DNA of 64,000 nt from Gliomastix tumulicola (GCA_001599755.1 BCHX01000001.1:5084001-5148000); one strand, 5' to 3'. Counted from the first letter of the stretch, positions 11,401 through 23,380 are shown. The notes: a model not told the origin generated them from the sequence alone. Program-made: numbers and translations.

Positions 11401-11669
11401 TTAGATGGCCTCCTTGTGAGCCTCGCCCTTGGCGTCGTGCTTGGTCTCCTGGGTCTTGTCGCCGAGGGCGTCCTTGGCAGCGGAGGCACTGTGTGGTATG
11501 TTAGCAGAGTGCCCGAGAGCGATGAGGTGAAGAGGAGAGAAGCATACCGGGTGCCGATGGGAGCGTTGCCGTCCTTGGCGACCTCCTTGTTGGCCTCCTT
11601 GGAGGTACCGGAGACAGCCTGCTGAGTCTTCTCAGCGACGAAGTTGGCGCCCTGCTTGATGGAATCCAT
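11401..11669 (-). CDS. grg-1: Glucose-repressible / clock-controlled protein GRG-1 (CCG-1) homologue
   Basis: Two minus-strand exons (11669-11548 and 11488-11401) give a 69-residue hydrophilic protein with no signal peptide. It opens MDSIKQGANFVAEKTQQAV, continues SGTSKEANKEVAKD and ends KGEAHKEAI. These signatures and the length match the Neurospora GRG-1/CCG-1 family, small stress proteins strongly induced by glucose starvation and by the circadian clock. The biochemical function is unknown. A minus-strand TATATAA at 11798-11792, about 125 nt upstream of the ATG, fits a strongly inducible gene. The intron begins GTATGC, a non-consensus donor. Confidence 0.92.
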
Positions 11670-11791
11670 TGTGTTGGAAGGTTGGTTTTGGTTTGGTTGG
11701 TTGTTTGAAAAGTAGGTTGACTTGTTGTGAGATGGTGTGGTGATGATGGAGGGAAGAAGAGAAGGGTAGAGTTCGGGAGAAGAGAGGTGGT

Positions 11792-11798
11792 TTATATA
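11792..11798 (-). promoter_or_regulatory. TATA box of the GRG-1 homologue
   Basis: TATATAA on the minus strand, about 123-129 nt upstream of the start codon, at a plausible distance for a short 5' UTR. Inferred from sequence and position. Confidence 0.6.
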
Positions 11799-14192
11799 GA
11801 GGGCGGTGTGGTCATGACGTTTGGCCGTGGTCAGCAGGTGCCGGAGCAAACCTTCTTGCGTTTGGCCCTCTCCTTCCTCGTCATACAATGAGAAAGCAGG
11901 TTACGGGAACGCGCGGGGGAAGGAGACCGCGTTTGCGGTGCTGCATGTCGTCATTGATTCACGATGAATAGCGCGTGGTCGATCAGGGTTCACGCCGGAC
12001 AGACAGCTCCGGGGGCACGCGAAGGTTTACGGGCGGGGGAGGGGTAACGGGCGAAGCGTGCACCCGTTTGTCTCGGTTGCTTGTGTTTGCTTGCGGAACA
12101 GCTGGCGAAGTCGCACAAGGGGACCAAAGCCTCCGGTTCGTCCATCTGACACGGAAAGAGCACATGTGAAATTTCCATACGTCATTTGGGTGCTCTGCTT
12201 CGAGCACAGCGTTATGTAAGACGTCACTGGTGGTGAAGGTGCAAGTCCCGCCGCACTTGCCTTGTCTGCCGGGCAAGCGTGATCTGATTGGCCGATGGTT
12301 CGCCACCATAATCGAGATCTCAGCAATAGCCGGAGTGTTGTCTCCGCGCTAAACCGTTGGCGATTGGATAGAGCCGATTTAGCTGTTGCACATGATGGAA
12401 CAAACAGCTCGCTCGCGTAATGGATTGTACAATGGCTTGTGATATGAATTAACGTCATGATGAGGTGTTTAAGGCAGAATCATGCCCCCCGTTCGTCAAT
12501 GATGTGCTTCGTGGTACCTGGCTCGAACCACGAGGTCAACCCGGGATGACGTCTGTGGGGTAGCACTTGAGGTGGGAGAAGACGGGCTGCAAATCGAGTT
12601 GCGCTCTCTATCTGCGGTAGTGTGGCAAGGAACAGTCTAATCCCTGGCCAATGCTACGAGTAGATGTCCATGCCGCAGACCATCTAGATTGGCATGGAGA
12701 AGACGCGATTGTCACTTACCCTGAGACGTCGACACCTTTGCCACACACGTGCAGTTCCACGTGCTATTGCTCAACCTCAGCGTACCTACCATTATTGAAT
12801 GTGCCTGTCTAGGGTACGACGAGAGGCAGTTCGTGAGACGATGGCCCCTCTCCGATGCACGTGCCACGGACGTCCGGTCGTCGAGACCCAGCCGGCCGCA
12901 CGAACGGTGGTCAGTGCTACACATCCCTCACAAGATACGAGTATGCAGATGCTGCCTTCGCCGTCCTCGCCGATTCGGGCAGCTCGCAGCAATCCAATAT
13001 TTCGCTGCACTTGTAACACTCCCGCGTTGTGAGCACGTTTCCATAACGAATACAGGTTCCCGCTGTCGGAGATAGATTTCTCGGCCGGGGCTGGAACGGT
13101 CTCCCGTCTGCTCACGAGGACTCTCGAGAGGCAGCCAGCAGATTCCAGGCATTTCCTGCCATACGCCAGACCTGGGCGTATTTGCCGAGCTCGGAACGAC
13201 GCCCTGGCCCAATCTCCCTCGTTAGACCAGCTGCCGCTAACATTTTCGTTTGGGGACCAACCACCTAGCAGCTAAACGAGGAGGTTTCTCGAATAGAAAC
13301 AATGCCCTTTGGTGCTTGCTATCTCTCAAAAAGGTCACCATCCCGGCCCTAATCGAGTCAGTCCCTGACGACGTCTTCAGGCGCGGAGACTCCCCGAGGA
13401 GGCCAGTATTAACGACTAGCCCTCTATACAACAAGGATCGCGGCAGGACCCTATCAGCAATGACTCTTCCTCCTCGCCCAGGCCGACCAGAATTGCAGCA
13501 CTCGGGAGTCTCCATGGTTGGGTAGCTGGGGGGAAGCACGAGCATTCTGATACACGGACCGCCTCACCCCTTGCACCTCGAACCCACGCTGAGGTCGGCA
13601 GATGGTGCTGCCAGGGCTAAGGCCGCGGATTGCCTCGTATCCCCCAGGCCTTGCGTCTTCTTCTTTCCAGTTAGCGTAATTGACATGACTAAACACGCCG
13701 AGTCACACAGTCTGAGGGGAGGAATCTGTATTGCTTCTTCCTCTGCCAATGTCTGCACAGGGACTTGCGTGCTCCTGACCCGGCAGGGCACGGAGGGATA
13801 GATCTAATCGGAGATGAACGCCTGGTGCCTGGATGCACGACGCCGCACGCATACTTATGAGATACCTCTTTGGCAATGGTCTGTCAAGACTGGTAAGCCT
13901 GTGAAGGAAGACGTGCATCGCAGAGTTGCAGTTCAGGATGCTAAAGATAGGGAGGAGGAAGACTGCATCTGGAGGTGCAGGAACTCCACCTTCTGCCCAC
14001 GTTTTGGTCGCGCCTTCCACGGATCTGGACAGAGCCCCATCTACAAAGCTAGCCAAGTCCGGCTAGCGGGTTCTGGAAGGCGACTTTCACCATCTTCCGA
14101 AACGGTTAAATGTTCCAGATGTGCTTCAAATGCTTCGCCCACGTTGCCACGCTCAAGCACAGACCCTTGGGCCTGCTGCTTTGCTTCTGCCT

Positions 14193-14220
14193 CTGCTGCT
14201 GCTGCTGCTGCTGCTGCTGC
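14193..14220. repeat. (CTG)9 trinucleotide repeat
   Basis: Nine CTG units lie in a region without a supported gene. On either strand it would encode poly-Leu/Cys/Ala or poly-Gln/Ser, but no surrounding ORF is convincing. Confidence 0.8.
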
Positions 14221-15266
14221 TTCTGCACTCCCACCCTGACGGTCAGATCACCACCACTAGCTCCTGAGAGAGCCATACTTGCTGCCATCCGATCTCTTGT
14301 GAAACTGCCGAACGCAGCCAGAGTAGCACCAGAGGGGAGGCTATCACGTCCTGGGACCCTGGCTCGACTTGGCCCTCCAACCCTCCCACGCGGCAGCGTC
14401 ACAGATCTTCCTTGATTGCGTACTCTCCCCTTACCACTAGGACGAGGGAGGCCACGCCATCGATGTGCAGATCTCTGAGTCGAGATGTGGGAAAGCTGTT
14501 GAGAGACTGGGAGCATTGAGAAAGGGGACGTGATGGTTCCGAGGTCCTCAACGATGCTGCTCTGGGCGCAGGTAAGTAAGTGCGTGCCGTTGACGTGATT
14601 TGCCGAGGCCAGGTCTCAAGTCCCAATACGATCGAGGCTATGGGGGAATAGTCTGCATCATCATCATGCACGATAAGCCCCTGCACGGCTTTCTCTGCAA
14701 GGCACCAGGGCAGGGCACCTCCTGAATGTCCCCCAGTACGGATAGCATTGGGCCCCTCGGATGGCTCCTTGCTTGTCGTTGGTCCCCTCACCCACCAACC
14801 CACTCAGCTCGTCCAGGGCTCTCGACCATCGCCCAGCCTCTTGTCTCAAGTACGCCAAGGTACGGATGTGTTTCCATCGAGTGCGTGTGGGTGCCCTTGC
14901 CTGCATCAGGCAATCAAGGCATGCCGGCCTGGTCTGCATGCAGCTACACACATGAACCAGTCAGGGTCAGCTCTCCTCGTTTTGACTTGTGTTTCTATTC
15001 ATCATCTGCCGCATAGCCCTCTTCCCTCTCCCCCTTTCCATCCTTTCCCTTCTTTCACTGTCTGTCTCTATTCTGGCGTTTCTCTTTTTGCTTTTCCCTT
15101 TCGATCTGCGAACCGCTCGGACGGCTGGACGCGATGTTTTGAATTTGCTACTCTCTCTATGAAGAATTAATACTCCTTCACGAAAGGGCCTGGCGCCCAT
15201 CACGTCTTTCGTTTCTTCGCCACCTCTTTCTTCACCCGTCATCACACACAAGTTTACGCGCGCGCG

Positions 15267-17328
15267 ATGGATGGTCTCGGATGGGGTCGGTTGGGGCCTC
15301 GGGCTCACGACCACACGAATGAGACGACGGGCGTGGACGCTGATGCTGGGCTCGTGTCAGGAGGCGCCGTCGACCAGGCGCTTGTCGACGCGACCTTCGA
15401 ATTCATCGGCCAGCTACAGTGGTCCGCGGCCAAGTCGATCCGAACATCCATAATCACACTCGCGAGCTTCAACGTCGTGGCGGCTTTTGCGACGCTGGCT
15501 TGCATTCTGTGGGACTGCTGGACGGTCGCAAAGAGACGTAATAATTCACCGCCAGGGCTTAGGTATGTTGATCGGGTGTATCCTGTTGCTGTCGACATGA
15601 AGAAAGTCTGCTGACAGCCGGTGTGGTAGACAACTGTCGCCCTGCTTTCTCTCCACGGCCCATACATATCCCTTTGTTCTATCACTGGGGATTGTGGTCC
15701 AGGGAATAATATTCGCCGTCATCCAGTCCAGAGGGCTCAATGGCCTCCTGCTGCTGGGATGTATACCTCTGTCACAGGCTATGATGCCTGGTGCGTACTC
15801 TCCCTGTTGTCAATGGGGGTGGAACATGAGACTAACTCGTTGAAGCGACATTTATTGTGCCTTACATCCAGATGATCTTCAGCTTGGAGATTGTAGGCCG
15901 GGCACTACGAAGCAGCCCTTTCCCTACGCCGGCGAAATGGACAACCCCTAGCTGCGTTCTGGTTATTGTGCTGGGTCTCGTCGGCACATACCTCGCAACC
16001 GTCATGATCCAACCGCCTGACGCCTGCTTCGCCGACCTGTTCTGGTTTACTCAGCAATGGCGTATCGTATCCTTCGGCCTCTTCGTCAGCATCACTGGCG
16101 CACTCCTTCTCTGCGCCATCATCGTGTTTGTGCGCCTTCGCCAGAGCATGGGTTTCACCCCATTGAATCAGGATAGACAAGCGGCCTCCAACATGGTCTA
16201 CTATATTGTCATGGCCATGATCTCTAACGTGAGCCCTCTCTCAGAAAACCCCGAAATTGAATCTAGTCAGCTGACCCATCCCAGGCCCTCATGCTCCCGT
16301 TCTTTGTGAATATTACCTTCGGAGATGTCGATGCCTCGGCGACACAGGCTTTGGAGGTGGCTATGATTGCCTCGGTCGTCGCTAACTTGTCCGGAATCAT
16401 GACTGGTGGCCTGTACCTGTTCCTTCGCGGAAGTACGTTGTCCGCTGTTCAGGGTCAATGGAGCCCTGGGCAGCAAGACTACGAGAAGAAGGGCCAGGGT
16501 TGGGAATCACCAGTATTTGACAAGAGTCCGACAACCCAGCAGCCCATTCCTCCGACACCTTACTCTCCCAGCCTCTACCCGGCCCAGGGACACCAGTCAA
16601 CGACAGAACATAGGAGGACGTTCAATGGCCTGTTGAAGAGCCTCAGGGACACCAACGGCTTCTTCTTGTCAGCGCAAACCCCACAGCCTACGCTGGAAGT
16701 GCCTCCGGTCCCTCAGCTGCCGTCTGAGGGTGCTGCCAGGAACTCGGCCCGGACGGCCTCGTTCAACCTCGAACCCGCCCCCGGCTACCCTGCCGAATTC
16801 CTCCTCCCCGCTGCCACCTACAACCCTAATCAGCAGCAGTCCCTTCTTGTCCCTGACCCGATGGACGTGTTGATGCCGCCGCCTCTGCACCTGCCGGGTG
16901 CAGGTTCACACAAGCGAGACTCGTCAATGAGCTCGTCAGGCACGGTGCAGATCGGCATGAGACTGTCCAACATGGACAACGTCAGGGGCATGACCTCGCC
17001 TCGCGCCCTACACGGATCTAGCTATCTGCGATCCCCCGTCATGGCGCCGAGCATACCCCCCTCGAGAAGCGTGTCGCCTGTGTCCGCTCTCAATGTTCCT
17101 GGAAACGTGGAGCAGCCTCAAGTCGATCCTCGACATAAGGAGCTTCCAGAGATTCCGATGCAGCCGGCGGCTAGGGCTGTGAATGCAAGCTCACCAGTGC
17201 CTCGGATCAGGCTCGCCAGCCCTCGCGGTGTCGGGTTCAACCAGGACGTCAAGGCCACCAGTCCCTCACGGCTGAGGGCGCAGGTCCAGGACCCATCCTC
17301 GCCAGTACGGAACGTGGAATGGATCTGA
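15267..17328 (+). CDS. Multipass (about 7 TM) membrane protein with long Pro/Ser-rich tail
   Basis: Four exons (15267-15562, 15630-15790, 15846-16228, 16285-17328) give 627 residues. About seven hydrophobic segments fill residues 55-330, for example SIITLASFNVVAAFATLACI, PFVLSLGIVVQGIIFAVI, VLVIVLGLVGTYLATVMI and FVSITGALLLCAIIVFVRL. An N-glycosylation sequon (NET) lies in the presumed outer N-terminus. The last 280 residues are hydrophilic and rich in Pro, Ser and Gln, with many SP/TP sites, as in a regulated cytoplasmic tail. The topology resembles fungal GPCR-like proteins, but I see no CFEM domain or class motif, so I do not assign a receptor class. Function unknown. Confidence 0.82.
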
Positions 17329-17919
17329 AGAAGGCCTAAGCACGCTTTCTACGACTGACGACGTCCATTGTTTCCCCCTCCCCGCCACCTAGCAAGCCTC
17401 AACTCAGCTGCAACAGCTGTGATATTTCCTTTCGCTGTTCATGTTCTCTCTCTTTTCTTTTGTCACGTCACGGTCGAAATTAAGGAGAACGATCTTTTTT
17501 TTTTTTTTTTTACCATCTTCGGAATGGTTTCCATTTTCAATTTTCTACTTGCTGTTGGTGTTAGACGTGGGTAAATTAAAGAATACCATGGTCTTCGAGA
17601 CACTCATGTACTTGTCTATTATGTCGTTGGTCGGTCAGTGCAGGATATCAGAGGAAATATGTACATATGTCGGGACGCCATTTGCGCCCCTAGTTACAAG
17701 TATACAAAAGACCCCGATATCCGGAGCACAGAACAATACACTCAGGGGCGAACAGCTCGCGCATATCATGATGGGTGCCATTTTGTGACGACGCGCTCTA
17801 GACGCGTCTGTCTGTGTAATGGTTGGTGCCCGGGAATTCCATCGGCTCATCGGCCGCTATGGTATACGTATCTAAGTATTCTTCAGTCGTACTCCTGGTT
17901 TAATACTTATCTATATTCG
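17329..17919. other. Convergent 3' region
   Basis: This 591-nt spacer lies between the membrane protein (plus) and the dolichyl-diphosphate phosphatase (minus). It holds a T17 run at 17495-17511, probably within the 3' UTR of the plus-strand gene. No other feature is seen. Confidence 0.55.
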
Positions 17920-18757
17920 TTACTTCGTCTTGGCCTTGCTTGCCCCAGCCGTCTTCGTCTTCGTCCTCGTCCTCTTCTTCTCCTCCCATTTCTCCCACCC
18001 AGCCTGACAAGGATCCTCCTCGACCAGCAAGTCCCTCATCCTCATCGCTCTCGCCAGCGGGATCTCCAGCGCCCACGTCAACCAACCGCCCGACCGCGCC
18101 ACGCCAACAACCACATACCACACCACCGCGAACACAACGCCCGTCCCCGCGCCGGCCAGCACCTGCCGCACCGTATGATAGTTCAGATAGATCCGGCTCC
18201 AGGCGATCAAGCCCGCGACCGCAAACCCGGCGACGCTCACCGCTGCCCTCTCGCCCAGCGACCACGGCCTGTTCATATGCGACCGCTCCGCGAGCGCGGC
18301 GGGGCTCACGCGCGGCGGGGCGTGCCGCACGAGCACGAAGAGCGCGAGCGACACGCTCCAGAAGGCGACGAACTGCGCGTGCGACGACGGCATGCCGTAC
18401 CCCTTGCCGTGGATGCGTAACGGTCTCTCCTCCTTTATGAGCCGCTTGAGCGCGAAGTTGAGGGCTTCGCAGGCGAGCTGGCCGGCGAAGGTGAGGGCGA
18501 TCTCGGCCTCGCGGGTGGACCAGATGAGGGTTGCGTAGACGACGCAGAGGGCTTGGGGAAGGAGGGCGAGGTAGGCGCAGAAGAGGGAGAGTTTGTCGTC
18601 GGGGTCCTTTTGGTTTGTGTGCAGGTTTTCGTTAGCTGGGGGGGACGAAGCGCAGAATTGGGAGGACGGGAGAGAGGAGGGGGACCAAAGAGAGGTTTGG
18701 CCGTACATAGTAGACGTGTGTCACGGACAGTGACGCGAGGGGTGCTGGGTCGGCCAT
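17920..18757 (-). CDS. CAX4: Dolichyl-diphosphate phosphatase (CAX4/CWH8, DOLPP1)
   Basis: Two minus-strand exons, 18757-18707 and 18606-17920, give 245 residues, close to the yeast enzyme. The short first exon encodes MADPAPLASLSVTHVYY, a conserved N-terminus. An ATG reading into the intron at 18708 would give a non-conserved start and is rejected. It is an ER membrane PAP2 phosphatase that recycles dolichyl diphosphate, released on the lumenal side, for N-glycosylation. All three PAP2 motifs are present: K-x6-RP (Lys71...Arg78-Pro79), PSSH (90-93) and S-R-x5-H (Ser154, Arg155, His161). Several TM helices surround them. The C-terminus is a Lys/Thr-rich tail (RTRTKTKTAG). Confidence 0.93.
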
Positions 18758-19644
18758 GGTTAGTTTGCGGGAGGTGTTGCTGTCTCGGGCTCGTCCGTGG
18801 TCTCAGGTCTGTCTAGGAGGGCGGCGGGTGGTGCTTGTTTTCTCGGTTCTAGCGTGGCATCGTCTGGACGGAAGTTGGAAATCTGCAGGCTACCGGCAGC
18901 GAGCAAGAACTCTTCGCATTGGGGAAGAAAAGAGGTCAAAGAAAATGCAACTTGTGTGTCGTCAATTCGTCTCGAGTTGTTGACGTTGAAGCTAGAGAAC
19001 AGCTTCCAACGTCGGCAGAGGTTCGTCATGACGTGGAAGGTCGGAGCCGAGGAAGCAGATCTGACTACCCTAGACCGATTCTCCCACCGCCGCGCGCGGG
19101 GATTAGTGAGCAAGTCCGCAGTTTACAGGGGCAAGTCCACTGGAGGCTGAGGCTGCCCCTCCAGGAGGAGCTGACCTCAAGGAGAGAGGAGTCACTGGCC
19201 GATGAGTCTATCACCGAGAGAATAAAAACCCTGAACGAGTGTTTGCCTCTTCAAGTCAAAAACAACCGTGGCTGATTTCTCCCCAGCCACCACCTCGTAT
19301 TTGATCTCCTTCTTTTCTTATTAAGCCAGGGTCTGGACCTGCGCTGGTGCTCCAGCCTTCTCACTCCGAATCCGAGTCGATGACACGGCATCGCCATCAC
19401 TACTAATCACGCTCACTCTTACCCTACACTGTTCACTAAGACCACCTAAGGAAAAAAGAGGGTTCGGCACGAAGTTGCCACAGAACGATCAACATCATCC
19501 GACGACCTTGCCTAGAAATCAGAGCGGGCAGCGAGTTCATCTTCTGCCTAGTCCTTCTTTTTTTTTCCTTCACTCTTTCATCATTTTGGATCTGCGGCCC
19601 ATCCCCGTTCCAGATCATGACCAGCCATCAGTCAGACAGCAGAC
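18758..19644. other. Divergent promoter region CAX4 / RBR ligase
   Basis: This 887-nt region between two divergent starts should hold both promoters. Overlapping open frames of about 117 codons on both strands show no domain. No TATA box stands out. Confidence 0.5.
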
Positions 19645-21957
19645 ATGGATACACAAGACGGTGACGAGCGGGCCACAGAGCTCGAGACCTTAGAGGCCAT
19701 CTATCCAGAGATCCAGTATCCTGACCGGACAAAGGACCCGTTCACGTTTGACATCGAGCTGCCCGTTCAGCCGGAGAGTCCCGTGACGGTGACCTTTCCA
19801 GCCGCCGGTGCCGGAAACGATGTTGTCGTTGAGCCGCAGCCGCAGGTTCCCCCAGGAGGAGCAGGAGCAGGAGCAGGAGCAGGAGTGGGAGACAACGACT
19901 CGCTCAACGTGTCACATCTCCCCAGCCTCCGTCTCCGGATGACGCTGCCCAGGGGCTATCCCACCGAGAAACCCCCGTCGGTCAGCATATCCTCTGACCC
20001 GCCGTGGCTGGCGCCAGAGACGGTGGCCAGGCTGGAAGGGGACGTCGTGAACCTCTGGGAGGAGATGGGGAGGGACATGGTGGCGTTTGCCTACATCGAC
20101 CACGTGCAGCGGGCGGCGGACGACGTCTTTGGCGCCATCACGCCCGAGGGGACGCTCGAGGTGGATGCTCGGCATAAGCTTGCGGTGCTGGATTACGATA
20201 TCAAGGCCAAGAAGGCCGCCTTTGACAAGGAGACCTTTGAGTGTGGTGTTTGCCTGGGTATGTTGGACGGCTCTAGCTACGATGACCCCCAAAATCGAGG
20301 CTATCAAAACACAAGTTCAAAGTTGCTAACATGTACATCAGACCCCAAGAAAGGCTCCAAGTGCCACAAGATGCTCGACTGCGCCCACATCTTCTGCCTC
20401 CAGTGCCTCCAGGACTTCTACAACGACGCCATCACAGAGGGCAACATCACCGTCGTCCGCTGCCCCGCGCCCAACTGCGCCAAGGAGCGCGCCGACGCCA
20501 TGGCCAAGGCGGGCCGCCGCTCGCGCAAGCCCAACACGGCCGTCAGTCCCAGTGAGCTGCTGCTCATCGGGCTGAGCGAGGACGCCGTGAAGCGCTACGT
20601 CGCGCTCAAGTACAAGACGGAGCTCGAGTCGGACAAGAACACGGTGTACTGCCCGCGGCAGTGGTGCAGCGGCGCCGCGCGGTCCAAGAAGCACAAGAAG
20701 CCGTCCGGGCTGGACTTTGCGCAGGGAGGAGAGAACGAAGACGGCGAGTCGGACAGCGAGGACGAGGAGACGCCAACAGCAGGGAACGACGGTGAAGGCG
20801 ACGAGAAACGAGCAGAGAAGGCCGAGAAGAAGAAGAAAAAGGCCGCCCGCTTCAACCGCGCGGACCTGCTCTCCGTCTGCGAGGACTGCGGCTTCGCCTT
20901 CTGCAGCCAGTGCTTCCTCTCGTGGCACGGCGAGTTCGTCATCTGCACGCCCAAGCGCGACGCCGCGGAGCTGACCGAGGAGGAGAAGGCGTCGCTCGAG
21001 TACGTCAAGCTGCACACGAGCCCGTGCCCGACGTGCAACGCGCCCGCGCAGAAGACGCACGGCTGCAACCACATGATCTGCTCGCGCTGCGACTCGCACT
21101 TCTGCTACCTGTGCTCCGCGTGGCTGGACCCGGACAACCCGTACCGGCACTACAACCAGGCGCCGGGCGGCAAGGTCACGTCGTGCTACATGCGGCTGTG
21201 GGAGCTCGAGGGAGGCGATGGGAACGATGTCGGGCTGGGCTTTGTGGGGGGCGGCGGGCCGGCGCAGGGAGGAGGGGGAGGAGCTGCTGCTGCTGCTGCT
21301 GCACAAGCGAACGTCGCGGAGGCAGAGGCGCAGGTGGCAGCTCTAGCAGAGTTTGAGGAGAGCGATACGGATGATGAGGGCCGTCCGGATCAGCTGCAGG
21401 CGAACCGTCCACTCGCGGGCAACGAGGAGCCCGTCGTGCTGGCCCGAGAAGGACCGTTGGTTCTCCGACTGATGGGCAACCAGCAACAACCCGTTGCACC
21501 AGCTGCGAACCCAGCACCGCAGCGGGGAGCGCCAGCAGGAGGAGGCCGAGGACATCACCCTGCTCCCAACCGTGGAGGAGGAGGAGCAGCAGCAGCCCCT
21601 CGAGGCAGGGGACGCGGTCGTGGCGCCCGGGGAGGCCAAGCAGCACCCGCCCGTCCAGCTCCTAGAGGCGGTCGCGGCGGCGGCGGCGGTGGTGCCAATC
21701 AACGAGGCGGCGGCCAGCAGCGAAACAACATCGGCAACCCGGTCCGCGGACGAAGAAGAGGCGCCGCCGGAGCAGGAGCAGAAGTAGAAGTAGAAGCACG
21801 AGAGGCAGACAACGGCAACGAGAATGCCGGGCTGGACGCTGTGCAGGAAGCCTGGGTCCGGAACTTTGTGCGCATGGCGCTCATCGACGCCGAGGACGAG
21901 CTGGGCGACTCGAGCGACGAGGATGGCGATGACGTCCTCTTCTTCCCCGTCCAGTGA
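19645..21957 (+). CDS. ITT1: RWD-RBR E3 ubiquitin ligase (ITT1/RNF14 type) with RGG tail
   Basis: Two exons, 19645-20257 and 20342-21957, give 742 residues. The 84-nt intron (GTATGT...CTAAC...CAG) has no stop and is a multiple of three, so an unspliced reading gives 770 residues. Splicing restores the RING1 context CGVCLDPKKGSKCHKM, which supports the intron. The order is RWD domain (about 1-155), RING1 (from Cys200), in-between-RING with CPRQWC and CEDCGFAFCSQC, then RING2 with CPTC and the catalytic-cysteine motif HGCNHM (Cys446). Such ligases form a thioester with ubiquitin on RING2. RNF14/Itt1 act at stalled ribosomes and translation termination. An acidic/Lys-rich insert splits the IBR, and residues about 610-710 are an Arg-Gly-Gly-rich tail suggestive of RNA binding. 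Family firm; the ribosome role is by homology. Confidence 0.92.
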   Translation: MDTQDGDERATELETLEAIYPEIQYPDRTKDPFTFDIELPVQPESPVTVTFPAAGAGNDVVVEPQPQVPPGGAGAGAGAGVGDNDSLNVSHLPSLRLRMTLPRGYPTEKPPSVSISSDPPWLAPETVARLEGDVVNLWEEMGRDMVAFAYIDHVQRAADDVFGAITPEGTLEVDARHKLAVLDYDIKAKKAAFDKETFECGVCLGMLDGSSYDDPQNRGYQNTSSKLLTCTSDPKKGSKCHKMLDCAHIFCLQCLQDFYNDAITEGNITVVRCPAPNCAKERADAMAKAGRRSRKPNTAVSPSELLLIGLSEDAVKRYVALKYKTELESDKNTVYCPRQWCSGAARSKKHKKPSGLDFAQGGENEDGESDSEDEETPTAGNDGEGDEKRAEKAEKKKKKAARFNRADLLSVCEDCGFAFCSQCFLSWHGEFVICTPKRDAAELTEEEKASLEYVKLHTSPCPTCNAPAQKTHGCNHMICSRCDSHFCYLCSAWLDPDNPYRHYNQAPGGKVTSCYMRLWELEGGDGNDVGLGFVGGGGPAQGGGGGAAAAAAAQANVAEAEAQVAALAEFEESDTDDEGRPDQLQANRPLAGNEEPVVLAREGPLVLRLMGNQQQPVAPAANPAPQRGAPAGGGRGHHPAPNRGGGGAAAAPRGRGRGRGARGGQAAPARPAPRGGRGGGGGGANQRGGGQQRNNIGNPVRGRRRGAAGAGAEVEVEAREADNGNENAGLDAVQEAWVRNFVRMALIDAEDELGDSSDEDGDDVLFFPVQ

Positions 21958-23372
21958 CAGAGATACTCAGGAGAACGGTTTGCTGTGTGGTCCCGGAGGG
22001 TGGGATATGTGTGTTTGGATAGCACGATGAGTCTTAGCGATATTACGGTTTTACTTTTGATTCTACGAACTATCTATTCTTTCGTCGGATGGTAGTCCAA
22101 CGTGATGGTATTGTTGAAGAGAAAGAGGCGAGGACTGATGAAAAACAGCAGCGTCATACCACGTCCGTCTCCAGCAGAACGGACAGCCGAACCAACACTG
22201 ACATCTCCATCACAACCAACACCAACACGTAAAACCCCCGAGCCCGAAGAAGTCCGACACCCGTCCATATTCCCCAGAAAGGGGCAAGCCCGAAAAGAAC
22301 GACCCAAAAACCATCAACTCAATACGGCAAACCCTCGTTGAAGCACGAAAGGAGACCGCTCAACTCTCCGCGGCATTACGACAAACGGCAGGCAGAAAGC
22401 ACACAGTGAACGTCACAGAGCACAGATATTTGTGCTGTATGTGTGTGTGCGCGTAGTTCGCCTCCCCCGGATTCTCGCACTCTTCCTTTCCTCCCGTTTC
22501 CCGTCTCTTCTCACTCACATGCCCGTCGCCATAACGTTAGGCAATAACGTACCAGTGCTGCAACCAGTTACGCAAGGATATGCATATATGGATATCGAAT
22601 CCAAGGAGGATCGCGGTGGCCCTTTTTTTTTTCTTTCTTTCTCTTTGCCTTTCGATCCTAAGACAGGAGCTTTCAACGTTGTGTCCGCTTGCGTATACGA
22701 TATTCTGGAGCACAGGAGTTGTTGTGCGCGCGTCGAGGAGTTCATTAGACGCACCCTCCATCCCGGCTCGATTCTAATTCTAGTCGAAGCAAAGGGCATA
22801 CATACTACCTAGTCTGCCTCATGTCTCTCCTTGTACCTTTCTCTTTTGCCACCTTCGCCCCCTTTCCCTTTTTCCCGCTTATTCCCCGTCCCGTTCTCCG
22901 TCTCGCTGTCACTCTGTCGTCCCCCCCCGTTGCCCTCAATTCTCTCACCCTATGGGTGTGTCCAGGGCATCTCGCCTTCATTCACTCTCTATTACGTGGG
23001 TAAGGGGCAAAGAAGGAGAAAGAAAGAAAGAAAGAAAGAAAGTGATGACAAGAAGAGAAAGAACAGACGACAAATGCCCGAAGTAAGCAGTATAGGAGGC
23101 AGCTCAAGGATCCGGCCCCTCCCTCTGCTGTCACAAATTAATAAGAACCTGAATTGTGAGGGATGATAGCGGGCTGCTCAGGAACAGCCGTTGCTTTCCA
23201 CCCATACCCGTCCCTCCTTTTAGAAGGTTGCTCTTGCTTGCTGGGGGGCGGGCCGCTACTTTTCAACCTCAAGCTGTCTCAGTTTGACGGAGCAGTGAAC
23301 AGGCAGCAGGCTTCATCTGAGCCTGTTACTGATCTCATGACACGATCCAACAGACCAGCTGGAATGGGGGGC

Positions 23373-23380
<8 letters not shown>

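Larger units (their letters stand above)
11670..15266. other. 3.6-kb gene-poor interval
   Basis: Apart from the GRG-1 promoter at its left end and the promoter of the membrane protein at its right end, I find no gene. Open frames up to about 140 codons occur on both strands with no known domain and no splice pattern that joins them. A (CTG)9 tract lies at 14193-14220. A pyrimidine-rich stretch at about 15014-15110 precedes the next gene and looks like fungal promoter/5' UTR sequence. Confidence 0.5.

Noticed and set aside
12485..12580. tRNA-like minus-strand piece with a GGTTCGAGCC box
   Set aside because: The T-stem does not pair and only about 56 nt separate the possible acceptor arms, too short for a tRNA.
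14110..14415. Cys/Leu-rich 101-codon frame through the CTG repeat, considered as a small secreted protein
   Set aside because: The Cys-rich part is produced by the trinucleotide repeat and there is no proper signal peptide.
18553..18816. Plus-strand frames over the 5' end of the dolichyl-diphosphate phosphatase
   Set aside because: Shadows; the minus-strand reading carries all PAP2 motifs.
20338..21306. 322-codon antisense open frame across the RBR ligase
   Set aside because: Shadow of a very GC-rich exon; composition is Leu/Val/Ala/Arg-biased with no domain.
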